Part shown: positions 8,028 through 16,207 of the stretch, in pieces
Position numbering within the stretch: the stretch's first letter is position 1
How the letters are laid out: each line of letters starts with the position of its first letter
Source: an uncultured Prevotellaceae bacterium
Lineage (GTDB): Bacteria; Bacteroidota; Bacteroidia; Bacteroidales; Bacteroidaceae
NCBI GenBank assembly: GCA_947174945.1
Contig: CAMWKZ010000028.1
Span: forward strand, 1-36,499
Reading direction: 5' to 3'
DNA length: 36,499 bases
The notes under the pieces: model-generated
The model's database searches: none
The model's input: the letters and a program-made list of their open reading frames with translations, nothing else
What the model was told of the DNA's origin: nothing
Made by a program: the position numbers and the translations under genes

Positions 8028-8060
8028 GGAAAAGCACACTTTTTTAACGGAATAATTGGC

Positions 8061-8096
8061 AAAAGACCACACTTTCCGTTGAAAAAGTGTGGTCTT
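8061..8096 (-). terminator. Terminator of the HAD phosphatase gene
   Basis: Arms AAGACCACACTTT (8063-8075) and AAAGTGTGGTCTT (8084-8096) pair perfectly over 13 bp with an 8-nt loop. On the minus strand the hairpin is followed by a T run (8064-8061). It lies about 20 nt past the phosphatase stop and is built from the same repeat as the array next to it. Confidence 0.7.
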
Positions 8097-8116
8097 TATG
8101 GTTATAAGAGGGGTGG

Positions 8117-8758
8117 TTAGAATACGAGTTCGGAGGGTTTGCGAACAAACGTTGTGGCTCCATGACCGAGCAGGAAGTCGCGGTCGCGGAAGCCCCAAAG
8201 CACGCTGATGCAGGGCAGGCCGCTGTTGCGGGCGGTCATGAGGTCGACATCGCTGTCGCCCACGTAGACGGCATTTTCCTTACCCACGCCCAGTTGACGC
8301 AGCGCCTCATAGACAGTGTCGGGGGCGGGCTTCTTGCAGATGCCCTCAGACTCGTGTTCGCCTATGGCCACTTCAATCTCTGGAAAGAAATGGGCCACCA
8401 GTTCCTGAGTGGCAGCATAGAACTTATTGCTGACAACAGCCAGCCGCTTGCCTTGTCGTTTCAATTCGCGCAGCATCTCGGGAATACCATCGTAGGGGCG
8501 TGTGGTATCAAGCGAGTGCTCCATGTAGTGCTGGCGGAAGGTGGCAAAGACGGCTTCAAACTGGGGATTCTGCGCCCCATCGGGGGTGGCACGCTCCATC
8601 AGCAGGCGCACACCGTTGCCCACAAAGTTCCTGACGGCAACAATGTCGTGAGTGGGCATCTGATACAGGCTCAGTGCATAGTTGACCGAGGCGGCCAAGT
8701 CTTGCAACGTATTGAGCAGCGTACCATCGAGGTCGAAGATGTAAGTGTCGTATCTCAT
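8117..8758 (-). CDS. gph: HAD-superfamily phosphatase, phosphoglycolate phosphatase-like
   Basis: 213 residues from the ATG at 8758. An upstream TTG at 8767 would add only three residues. Motif I is FDLDGTL at about 8-14, with nucleophile and acid Asp residues. Motif II is the VVSN stretch, the Lys follows in CKKPAPDTV, and motif IV is YVGDSDVDLMTARNSG. The helical cap between motifs I and II and the overall length match the Gph/PpaX subfamily. It probably hydrolyses 2-phosphoglycolate or a similar small phosphate ester in the cytoplasm; substrates in this family cannot be told from sequence. It is transcribed divergently from mltG and ends at a strong hairpin. Confidence 0.8.
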   Translation of the reverse strand: MRYDTYIFDLDGTLLNTLQDLAASVNYALSLYQMPTHDIVAVRNFVGNGVRLLMERATPDGAQNPQFEAVFATFRQHYMEHSLDTTRPYDGIPEMLRELKRQGKRLAVVSNKFYAATQELVAHFFPEIEVAIGEHESEGICKKPAPDTVYEALRQLGVGKENAVYVGDSDVDLMTARNSGLPCISVLWGFRDRDFLLGHGATTFVRKPSELVF

Positions 8759-8790
8759 CGCTTGCAACGAATAACTTCAGGTTGTTTCTG

Positions 8791-8798
8791 CAAAGGTA
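8791..8798 (-). promoter_or_regulatory. -7 box of the HAD phosphatase promoter
   Basis: TACCTTTG on the minus strand, 33 nt before the ATG at 8758, matches TAnnTTTG. No clear TTTG -33 box lies upstream, so the match is partial. Confidence 0.45.
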
Positions 8799-8842
8799 CG
8801 AAATAATTCTGGATTCTGGATTCTTAATTCTCAATTTCTTTG

Positions 8843-8850
8843 TACCTTTG
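8843..8850 (+). promoter_or_regulatory. -7 box of the mltG promoter
   Basis: TACCTTTG lies 26 nt before the mltG ATG and faces away from the phosphatase promoter, about 45 bp from it. The -33 box is not convincing. The two boxes make a compact divergent promoter region. Confidence 0.5.
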
Positions 8851-8876
8851 CACCCACTAAACACAGAAAAGAAGAA

Positions 8877-9905
8877 ATGAAGAAACAATTAGATGCCCGC
8901 TTCAATTTATACATAGCTGCCGGCGGTCTGCTGCTCATCGTTGTGCTGATGGCATACTACGCCTTAGCCTCCGTGTCAACAGCCAAGACTACGCAATACA
9001 TATACATTGACAACGACGACACACAGGACTCCGTTGCAGCCAAGATTCAGCCATTCTCCAGCAGTGCGGGCTTTGCAAGCCTCAACATGCTGTTCCGACT
9101 GAACAACTACGGCAAACATATCCGCACAGGACGCTATGCCATTGAGCCCAGTGACGGAGCCATCACCGTGTACCGCCGACTGAAAAGTGGCCAGCAGACC
9201 AGCATCAGCCTGACCATTCCCGAGGTTCGCACAATGGACAGGCTGGCAGCCTACCTTTCGCATAAGCTCATGCTCGACTCCGCTACCATCGCCGATGCCC
9301 TCTATAGCGAGGAAACGTGCCAGCAGCTGGGCTACGACACGTGTACTATCAGCGCCATGTTCGTACCCAACACCTACGATGTGTATTGGAACATGAGCGT
9401 AGACGAGTTGCTGGCACGAATGCAGAAGGAGCACGACCGTTTTTGGCAAGGCGACCGTGAGGCCAAGGCTGCCCAAATGCAACTGACACCAATAGAGGTG
9501 GCCACACTGGCCAGTATCATTGACGAGGAGACTGCAAACAATGCGGAGAAACCCATGATAGCCGGAATGTACCTGAACAGGCTGCAACAGGGAATGCCCC
9601 TGCAGGCCGACCCCACTATTAAGTTTGCCCTCAAGCAGTTTGAACTGAAGCGCATCTACAACAAGCTGCTCACGACGGACAGCCCCTACAACACCTATCG
9701 CAACACTGGACTGCCCCCTGGCCCCATCAAGATAGCCAGCATCAAGGGCATTGACGCCGTTCTGAACCACGTCAACCACGACTACCTGTATATGTGCGCC
9801 AAAGAAGATTTTTCGGGCACCCATAACTTTGCACGTACCTATCAGGAACATCTGAAGAACGCAGCCAAGTACACCAAGGCCCTGAACCAGCGAGGCATTC
9901 GGTAA
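8877..9905 (+). CDS. mltG: Endolytic murein transglycosylase MltG
   Basis: 342 residues. One membrane segment near the N-terminus (about 11-31) anchors the protein in the inner membrane with the rest in the periplasm. A LysM-like region follows, then the YceG/MltG catalytic domain: FVPNTYDVYW, the SIIDEET motif whose last Glu (218) is the family's catalytic acid, GMYLNRL, LQADPT and GLPPGPI. The family cleaves nascent glycan strands and sets their length during peptidoglycan synthesis. Length is normal for the family. It begins a run of housekeeping genes; glnS follows after 278 nt that has its own promoter. Confidence 0.93.
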   Translation: MKKQLDARFNLYIAAGGLLLIVVLMAYYALASVSTAKTTQYIYIDNDDTQDSVAAKIQPFSSSAGFASLNMLFRLNNYGKHIRTGRYAIEPSDGAITVYRRLKSGQQTSISLTIPEVRTMDRLAAYLSHKLMLDSATIADALYSEETCQQLGYDTCTISAMFVPNTYDVYWNMSVDELLARMQKEHDRFWQGDREAKAAQMQLTPIEVATLASIIDEETANNAEKPMIAGMYLNRLQQGMPLQADPTIKFALKQFELKRIYNKLLTTDSPYNTYRNTGLPPGPIKIASIKGIDAVLNHVNHDYLYMCAKEDFSGTHNFARTYQEHLKNAAKYTKALNQRGIR

Positions 9906-10144
9906 GGAGCGCAACAGCAGATGGCTGACAAAAGAAAATACCTCCCACTTCACAGCGAGAGGCATTTCACCTTTTAATTAGGTATTAGTCTTTTTTTAAG
10001 GTAAAAAGATTGTATTCAGGATAACGAGTGCAAAGGTATTTGATTTACATCAACCATGCAAATTATTTCTTATGTTTTATAACATAATTCGCAGAAAAGG
10101 CTAAATTATTCACCATTCACAATTCGTAATTCATAATTAAATTG

Positions 10145-10152
10145 TAACTTTG
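10145..10152 (+). promoter_or_regulatory. -7 box of the glnS operon promoter
   Basis: TAACTTTG, 31 nt before the glnS ATG, matches TAnnTTTG; a -33 TTTG is not clear. The rest of the 278-nt gap contains the inverted repeat TTATGTT/AACATAA (10070-10087) and no gene. Confidence 0.5.
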
Positions 10153-10183
10153 CAGCCAAATAACACATTATTATATTATATAT

Positions 10184-11899
10184 ATGGAAGTAAAGAACAT
10201 TGCCGCCAACGAAGAGAAGAAAAGCCTGAGCTTCGTTGAGCAGATGGTTAAAGACGACTTGGCTGAAGGTAAGAACAACGGACGCATTCAGACCCGATTT
10301 CCACCAGAGCCTAACGGATATATCCACATTGGACACGCCAAGGCCATTTGCATGGACTTCGGTGTAGCCGAGAAATTCGGTGGTATCTGCAATCTCCGCT
10401 TCGACGATACCAATCCTACGAAGGAGAACACGGAATATGTGGAGAACATCATGAATGATATTAAGTGGCTCGGGTTCCACTGGGAGAACGTGTACTATGC
10501 CTCCGACTATTTTGAGAAGTTATGGGACTTTGCCATCTGGCTAATCAACAAGGGAATGGCCTATGTAGACGAACAGACCTCAGAGCAGATTGCTGAACAA
10601 AAGGGAACACCCACCCAGCCCGGTAAGCCAAGTCCCTTCCGTGACCGTCCTATTGAGGAGAACCTGCGCTTGTTTGAGCACATGAACACCCCCGAGGCCG
10701 TGGAAGGCTCGATGGTGCTGCGTGCCAAGCTGGACATGGCCAATCCCAATATGCACTTCCGCGACCCTATTATCTATCGTATCATCCATATCCCGCATCA
10801 TCGTACTGGTACGAAGTGGCACTGCTACCCCATGTATGACTTTGCCCACGGACAGAGCGACTACTTCGAGGGTGTCACCCACTCTATCTGTACGCTGGAG
10901 TTTGTGCCTCACCGCCCGCTTTACGACAAGTTTGTGGACTTTCTACAGGAGAAAGACCAGCAGAACGACTACCGCCCACGCCAGATTGAGTTTAACCGTC
11001 TGAACCTGACCTACACGGTAATGTCAAAGCGTAAGCTGAAAGCACTGGTAGACGAGCAACTGGTGAGCGGATGGGACGACCCCCGTATGCCAACCGTCTG
11101 CGGAATGCGCCGTCGTGGCTACTCAGCCCCAAGCATCCGCAACTTCATCGATTCGATTGGCTACACCAAGTTCGATGCACTGAACGACTACGCTCTGCTG
11201 GAAGCCGCCGTCCGCGACGACCTGAACAAGAAGTCGTGTCGCGTCAGTGCGGTGCTGAACCCTGTCAAACTGGTCATCACCAACTATCCCGAAGGAAAGA
11301 CAGAGGAGTTAGAGGCCGTCAACAATCCAGAGAACGAGGCCGACGGTACACACAAGATTACTTTCAGTCGTGAATTGTGGATAGAGCGCGATGACTTCAT
11401 GGAGGTGGCCGAGAAGAAATTCATGCGACTGGCCCCCGGCAAGGAGGTGCGTCTGAAGAACGCCTACATCATCAAGTGCGACGAGCAGCACCCCTGCGAC
11501 AAGGATGCCGATGGTAACGTAACGACCATCTATGCCACCTACGACCCAGAGACACGCAGCGGACAGCCCGGTGCAGACCGTAAAATCAAAGGCAAGACAC
11601 TGCATTGGGTGAACTGTCAGGATGCGCTGTCCGCAGAGGTTCGCTTGTATGACCGTCTGTTCAGCGTAGAGAATCCCAGTGCCGACGAGCGCGACTTCCG
11701 TGAACTGCTGAACCCCAATTCACTGACCGTGCTGAAGAACTGCTACGTGGAAAGCTACCTGAAAGAGAAAAAGGCTGGCGACTTCCTGCAATTCCAGCGC
11801 ATAGGATATTTCACGCCCGACTTAGACTCTACACCTGACCATCTGGTATTCAATAAGACGGTGGGACTGAAAGACAGCTGGGCCAAGACGAACAAGTAA
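10184..11899 (+). CDS. glnS: Glutaminyl-tRNA synthetase
   Basis: 571 residues, close to the 554 of E. coli GlnRS. Class I signatures are intact: PPEPNGYIHIGHAKA holds the HIGH motif at about 48-51, and VMSKRKL is the KMSKS equivalent. The N-terminal Rossmann fold is followed by the beta-barrel anticodon-binding domain from about 340 to the end. FPPEPNGY with RFDDTNP distinguishes GlnRS from bacterial GluRS. It charges tRNA-Gln in the cytoplasm. The next gene begins immediately after the stop, so glnS, the TPR gene and the DedA gene form one operon. Confidence 0.96.
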   Translation: MEVKNIAANEEKKSLSFVEQMVKDDLAEGKNNGRIQTRFPPEPNGYIHIGHAKAICMDFGVAEKFGGICNLRFDDTNPTKENTEYVENIMNDIKWLGFHWENVYYASDYFEKLWDFAIWLINKGMAYVDEQTSEQIAEQKGTPTQPGKPSPFRDRPIEENLRLFEHMNTPEAVEGSMVLRAKLDMANPNMHFRDPIIYRIIHIPHHRTGTKWHCYPMYDFAHGQSDYFEGVTHSICTLEFVPHRPLYDKFVDFLQEKDQQNDYRPRQIEFNRLNLTYTVMSKRKLKALVDEQLVSGWDDPRMPTVCGMRRRGYSAPSIRNFIDSIGYTKFDALNDYALLEAAVRDDLNKKSCRVSAVLNPVKLVITNYPEGKTEELEAVNNPENEADGTHKITFSRELWIERDDFMEVAEKKFMRLAPGKEVRLKNAYIIKCDEQHPCDKDADGNVTTIYATYDPETRSGQPGADRKIKGKTLHWVNCQDALSAEVRLYDRLFSVENPSADERDFRELLNPNSLTVLKNCYVESYLKEKKAGDFLQFQRIGYFTPDLDSTPDHLVFNKTVGLKDSWAKTNK

Positions 11900-13327
11900 A
11901 TGCCAGTCAACGAAGAGTATTTCAATAGCGAGGACTTTCAAGAACTGCTAAACAGCTACGAGGCATCCATGAACGACGGCACTCAGCCCTTCATGGATGC
12001 TGACAGCCTTGTAGACATTGCCGACTACTACAATATGCACGGCAATGCTGACAAGGCACTCAACGTGATTGAATATGCTCTGGAGCTTTATCCCTATGCC
12101 ACACTGCCCAATGTGTTTATGGCTCGTCATGCCTTGATGCAAGGTGACTTTCAGAAAGCGCATGAATACGCCAGCCATATTGAAGAGCGAGACGACCCAG
12201 ACTATCACTATCTGCAAGCGGAAATCCTCATTGCAGAAGGACATATAGACGAGGCCGACCGCTATCTGCGCGACTACGGGATGACCGTTGCTATTGATGA
12301 GTATGAGGACTTCATCAAGGACTGCGCCAACCTTTACGTGGACTATAGCATCAGTGACAAGGCCTACGAATGGATGATGCGCAGCAAGGGGGATGACAGT
12401 ACCGACTTTAAGGAGTTGATGGCTCGCACATTGTTCGGGCTGGAGAGGTATAAGGACTCGGAACGCATCTTCAACGAACTGCTTGACACAAACCCCTACT
12501 CTGCCAAATACTGGAAAGCACTGGCTGGTGTACAGCTAATGGCCGAAGACTATGGCAATGCCCTGACCAGCAGCGAATACGCCATTGCTATTGACCCGGA
12601 CGATTCAGAGGGTATTCTCTGTAAGGCCAACGCCTTGTTGCAACTAAACAACTACGAAGAGGCCGAAAAATATTTCAGGCGGTATACAGAGAGTGAACCC
12701 GATAATGAATCGGGGCTATTCCATCAGGGACTATGCCTTATCTACATGGGAAAATACAAAGAGGCATTGCAGGTGCTACAACAGGCCGAGCAGGTGAGTG
12801 CTTCTGACCCGTTGCTGTTGGCAACCATCTATCAGGAGCAGGCTCTTTGCTATAGTTCACTGAAACAGCCCCAAAAGGCTATTGAGATGCTCGACAAAGC
12901 AATACCGATGACAGATGACCAAGAGAATCTGCTATTTCTTAAAGGTCACATCATGTTGCAGAACGACCTCTTGAGAGAGGCTGGAGAGACGTGGAAAGAA
13001 GCCATCACACGCTCTAACAGCTCGCCAGCCATCATCATGTGCATCGTTAGTTCACTCTACGAAAACCACTACATAGGACCTTGCTACATTTTCTTGAAAC
13101 AATTCCATAAGACTTACGAGAACGACGACGCCTATGCCTCAGAAGGCTATTCCTACTTGGCTCTGTGTTGTCACGACCTGGGCCATCAAGAAAAGTTCTT
13201 GAAATATCTACAAAAGGCGGTAGAACGTGACCATAAGGTAGCGAAGTCGCTACTGGGATTTCTTTTTCCACCTGATACCGACGTGAGCGACTATTATAAT
13301 TATATGTCTTATTATCTAAACCAATGA
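11900..13327 (+). CDS. Tetratricopeptide repeat protein
   Basis: 475 residues with no signal peptide. It is a chain of 34-residue helical repeats with TPR signatures such as ADKALNVIEYALELYPYA, NALTSSEYAIAIDPDDSEG, YEEAEKYFRRYTESEPDN and ALQVLQQAEQ. It is probably a cytoplasmic scaffold. It starts on the base after the glnS stop, and its own stop overlaps the DedA start by ATGA, so all three are translationally linked. Partner proteins are unknown; the acidic N-terminus (NEEYFNSEDFQELL) has no motif I recognise. Confidence 0.85.
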   Translation: MPVNEEYFNSEDFQELLNSYEASMNDGTQPFMDADSLVDIADYYNMHGNADKALNVIEYALELYPYATLPNVFMARHALMQGDFQKAHEYASHIEERDDPDYHYLQAEILIAEGHIDEADRYLRDYGMTVAIDEYEDFIKDCANLYVDYSISDKAYEWMMRSKGDDSTDFKELMARTLFGLERYKDSERIFNELLDTNPYSAKYWKALAGVQLMAEDYGNALTSSEYAIAIDPDDSEGILCKANALLQLNNYEEAEKYFRRYTESEPDNESGLFHQGLCLIYMGKYKEALQVLQQAEQVSASDPLLLATIYQEQALCYSSLKQPQKAIEMLDKAIPMTDDQENLLFLKGHIMLQNDLLREAGETWKEAITRSNSSPAIIMCIVSSLYENHYIGPCYIFLKQFHKTYENDDAYASEGYSYLALCCHDLGHQEKFLKYLQKAVERDHKVAKSLLGFLFPPDTDVSDYYNYMSYYLNQ

Positions 13328-13944
13328 ATTTTATTACATCACTTCTTAGTAACCTGAACTACGGCACGATACTTTTCTTGATGATGCTGGAAAGCACTGT
13401 TATACCCGTGCCGTCTGAATTTGTCGTCACCCCTGCAGCCTATCATGCAGCGGGAGGCAACCTAAACGTGCTGTTGGTGATACTGTTTGCTACCATTGGA
13501 GCCGACCTCGGTGCCAGTATCAACTATATCATAGCCTTTTATGTAGGCCGTCCCGTTATCTACAAATTTGCTAACAGCAAGTGGGGAAAGATGTGCCTGC
13601 TGAACCAAGAGAAGGTGGAAAAGAGTGAACGCTACTTCGACAATCACGGCATCGTGGCTACCCTGACTGGCCGATTGATTCCCGGCATTCGCCACCTTAT
13701 CAGTATTCCTGCCGGACTGGCCAAGATGAACTATTGGAAGTTCCTGCTTTACACCACTATTGGTGCCGGACTGTGGCACGCCATACTGGCTGCACTGGGC
13801 TGGTATCTGCACGCCATTGTACCCGAGGAGCAACTGAATGACAAAATAACAGAGTATGCCGAATACATCAAACTATTCATCATTGTTGTTGTTCTGCTGG
13901 CTGTTGCCTACTTTGCTGTTAAGGTCTATTTCAAGAAAAAATAA
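13324..13944 (+). CDS. DedA family membrane protein
   Basis: 206 residues with about five membrane segments. It carries the family signatures ESTVIPVPSEFVV (N-terminal re-entrant region with acidic and Pro residues) and GRLIPGIRHLISIPAGLAKM (conserved Arg residues, Pro-Gly and AG). DedA/SNARE-associated proteins sit in the inner membrane; several are now linked to undecaprenyl-phosphate or lipid flipping and envelope homeostasis. The start overlaps the TPR gene stop (ATGA). Length matches the family and the C-terminus is basic (YFKKK). Confidence 0.9.
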   Translation: MNFITSLLSNLNYGTILFLMMLESTVIPVPSEFVVTPAAYHAAGGNLNVLLVILFATIGADLGASINYIIAFYVGRPVIYKFANSKWGKMCLLNQEKVEKSERYFDNHGIVATLTGRLIPGIRHLISIPAGLAKMNYWKFLLYTTIGAGLWHAILAALGWYLHAIVPEEQLNDKITEYAEYIKLFIIVVVLLAVAYFAVKVYFKKK

Positions 13945-13953
13945 TCACAAAAA

Positions 13954-13985
13954 TTTGTACACTTACATATAATTTTGTATATTTG
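13954..13985 (+). promoter_or_regulatory. Consensus Bacteroidota promoter of the GDP-fucose operon
   Basis: TTTG (13954-13957), 20 nt, then TATATTTG (13978-13985), an exact match to the TTTG/TAnnTTTG pattern. Transcription should start near 13991, about 20 nt before the ATG of manC. Confidence 0.75.
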
Positions 13986-14011
13986 CAGGATAAATATAGC
14001 ATAGTAAAATT

Positions 14012-15082
14012 ATGGCAAAAATCAACAATCACCTCGTCATCATGGCGGGCGGCGTAGGAAGCCGTTTCTGGCCCATGAGTACAGCTGAAAAGCCCAAGCA
14101 GTTTATTGACGTTTTGGGCATTGGGAAATCACTCTTACAACTGACAGTAGAGCGTTTTAAGACGCTTGTTGACGCAGAGAACATTTGGGTAGTTACCAAC
14201 AAGACATACGCCGACACCGTGGCAGAGCAGCTGCCCGATATGCCCCGTAACCATATCCTATGCGAGCCATGCCGCCGAAACACGGCACCATGTATTGCCT
14301 ACGTCTCATGGCGCATCAAGTCAAAAGACCCGAAAGCAAACATTGTGGTGTCACCCAGCGACCATATTGTCATGGATGTGGCAGAGTTTCAGCGAGTCAT
14401 CACAGAGTGTTTGAAATTCACCGCTGAAAGTGATGCCATTGTAACATTAGGCATGAAACCTACACGACCTGAAACAGGATATGGCTATATTGAAGCTAAC
14501 TTGTCGGCTAACTCATTGCGCAACAAGGAAATCTTCCGCGTAGACTCTTTCCGCGAGAAACCAGACCAAGAAACAGCTAAGCAGTATATTGCCAAAAACA
14601 ACTATTTCTGGAATGCAGGTATCTTCATTTGGAATGTTTCTACTATTGTCAATGCCTTCCGAATGTACCAGCCCTCTATCTCTAAGATTTTTGAAGGGAT
14701 GCTACCTGTTTATGGCACAGAGAAAGAACAGGAGACTATCGACCGCCTGTTCCCCGAGTGTACAAACATCTCAGTGGACTATGCCATTATGGAAAAGGCA
14801 GAAGAGATTTTCGTTTATCCTGCCGACTTCGGATGGAGCGACTTGGGTACATGGGGCTCGCTGCAGCAGCAAACGAAGAAAGACTTATATGGCAACGCTT
14901 GCATCGGACAAGATATCAACCTGTTTGAGACCCACAACTGCATGATTCACACTACGCAGGAAAAGAAAGTAGTTATCCAAGGACTGGACGGCTATATCGT
15001 AGCAGAGAACAACAACACCTTACTTATATGTAAGCTGTCAGAGGAGCAGCGTATCAAGCAGTTCTCTGGTCAAGACAAATAA
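14012..15082 (+). CDS. manC: Mannose-1-phosphate guanylyltransferase
   Basis: 356 residues. The nucleotidyltransferase signature GGVGSRFWPMS with the downstream Lys of EKPKQF lies at about 13-30. Further family motifs are VSPSDH (metal and base contact), GYGYIEA, FREKPD, FWNAGIF and DFGWSDLGTW. The isomerase domain of long bifunctional ManC proteins is absent, so it only joins mannose-1-phosphate and GTP to give GDP-mannose in the cytoplasm. It is first in an operon with gmd and fcl, so its product feeds GDP-fucose synthesis for the glycan genes further along. Confidence 0.93.
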   Translation: MAKINNHLVIMAGGVGSRFWPMSTAEKPKQFIDVLGIGKSLLQLTVERFKTLVDAENIWVVTNKTYADTVAEQLPDMPRNHILCEPCRRNTAPCIAYVSWRIKSKDPKANIVVSPSDHIVMDVAEFQRVITECLKFTAESDAIVTLGMKPTRPETGYGYIEANLSANSLRNKEIFRVDSFREKPDQETAKQYIAKNNYFWNAGIFIWNVSTIVNAFRMYQPSISKIFEGMLPVYGTEKEQETIDRLFPECTNISVDYAIMEKAEEIFVYPADFGWSDLGTWGSLQQQTKKDLYGNACIGQDINLFETHNCMIHTTQEKKVVIQGLDGYIVAENNNTLLICKLSEEQRIKQFSGQDK

Positions 15083-15118
15083 AAGGAAATATTTATTACT
15101 CATTTATCAATAATCAAC

Positions 15119-16207
15119 ATGGAAAATAAAAAAATTGCTTTAATTACTGGTATTACAGGTCAGGATGGCTCATATCTGGCTGAATTTCTCATTGAGAAAG
15201 GTTATGAGGTTCACGGACTGCTGCGCCGCTCTTCATCGTTCAATACTGGACGTATTGAGCACCTCTATCTGGATGAGTGGGTGCGTGACATGAAAAAGGC
15301 TCGTTTGGTTAATTTGCACTGGGCCGATATGACCGACTCGTCATCGCTGATTCGTATCATTGGCGAAGTAAAACCGACGGAAATCTATAATCTGGCAGCA
15401 CAAAGCCACGTTAAGGTATCTTTTGACGTACCAGAATATACAGCAGACACAGACGCTGTCGGTGTACTGCGCCTTTTGGAGGCTGTACGCATTTGCGGAT
15501 TAGAGAAGACTTGCCGTATCTATCAGGCTTCTACGTCAGAGCTTTATGGAAAGGTGCAGGAGGTTCCACAGTCGGAAACCACACCGTTTTATCCCCGCTC
15601 TCCCTATTCTGTTGCAAAGCTCTACGGTTTTTGGATTATGAAGAATTACCGTGAGTCGTATAATATGTACTGCTGCAACGGAATCCTGTTCAATCACGAG
15701 TCGGAGCGCCGTGGTGAGAACTTCGTAACTCGTAAGATTACGCTGGCTGCTGCTCGCATTGCACAGGGATATCAGGATAAGCTCTATTTGGGTAACCTGA
15801 ACTCACTGCGCGACTGGGGATATGCAAAGGATTACATTGAGTGTATGTGGCTCATCCTGCAGCAACCAGAGCCCGACGACTTTGTTATTGCAACAGGTGA
15901 ATACCATACGGTACGTGAGTTTGCCACACTGGCCTTTAAGGAAGTGGGCATCGAACTGGAATGGCGTGGCGAAGGTGTTGACGAGAAAGGTTACGACAAA
16001 AAGACTGGTAAAGTACTGGTTGAGGTTGACCCGAAATATTTCCGTCCAGCTGAGGTTGACCAGCTACTGGGCAACCCTGCTAAGGCAAAAGCTAAGTTGG
16101 GATGGAATCCACAGAAGACATCCTTCCCCGAACTGGTGAAAATCATGGTTCAGCATGATATGAAATTCGTGAAGAAACTATTTCTTAAAGCACAAATGGC
16201 TGAATAA
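15119..16207 (+). CDS. gmd: GDP-mannose 4,6-dehydratase
   Basis: 362 residues, family length. An extended SDR enzyme: NADP-binding [14 protein letters not shown] near the start followed by [10 protein letters not shown], catalytic Ser/Thr and Glu in ASTSELYG, and Tyr-x3-Lys in YSVAKLYG. It converts GDP-mannose to GDP-4-keto-6-deoxymannose. It lies 36 nt after manC, and its stop shares one base with the start of fcl. Confidence 0.95.
   Translation: MENKKIALITGITGQDGSYLAEFLIEKGYEVHGLLRRSSSFNTGRIEHLYLDEWVRDMKKARLVNLHWADMTDSSSLIRIIGEVKPTEIYNLAAQSHVKVSFDVPEYTADTDAVGVLRLLEAVRICGLEKTCRIYQASTSELYGKVQEVPQSETTPFYPRSPYSVAKLYGFWIMKNYRESYNMYCCNGILFNHESERRGENFVTRKITLAAARIAQGYQDKLYLGNLNSLRDWGYAKDYIECMWLILQQPEPDDFVIATGEYHTVREFATLAFKEVGIELEWRGEGVDEKGYDKKTGKVLVEVDPKYFRPAEVDQLLGNPAKAKAKLGWNPQKTSFPELVKIMVQHDMKFVKKLFLKAQMAE

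Larger units (their letters stand above)
7969..8096. repeat. 33-bp-period repeat array upstream of the ATPase (three direct copies, one inverted)
   Basis: A 21-bp repeat beginning CACACTTTTTCAACGGAA starts at 7969, 8002 (first base T) and 8035. It is separated by unrelated 12-bp spacers, giving an exact 33-bp period. A fourth CACACTTT falls at 8068, again 33 bp on, but here it is fused to an inverted copy and makes a hairpin. Copy 1 lies in the ATPase leader, copy 2 forms the spacer between the promoter boxes, and copy 3 lies upstream. That placement would suit operators. The 12-bp spacers and short repeats do not fit a CRISPR array. Confidence 0.8.

Noticed and set aside
7691..8047. Plus-strand frame over the repeats giving repeated TTLFQRNN
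   Set aside because: It arises from the 33-bp repeat, a multiple of three, and lies antisense to the ATPase; no independent coding signal.
7969..8096. CRISPR array (regular repeats with unlike spacers)
   Set aside because: Repeats of 21 bp and spacers of 12 bp are too short, the last unit is inverted, and no cas genes are near.
8162..8806. 214-codon plus-strand frame over the HAD phosphatase
   Set aside because: Antisense to a gene with complete HAD motifs.
8976..9965. 329-codon minus-strand frame over mltG
   Set aside because: Shadow of the well-supported mltG gene; Val- and Cys-rich composition typical of antisense translation.
10031..10038. TACCTTTG on the minus strand between mltG and glnS
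   Set aside because: It points back into mltG with no minus-strand gene to serve and no -33 box; probably a chance match.
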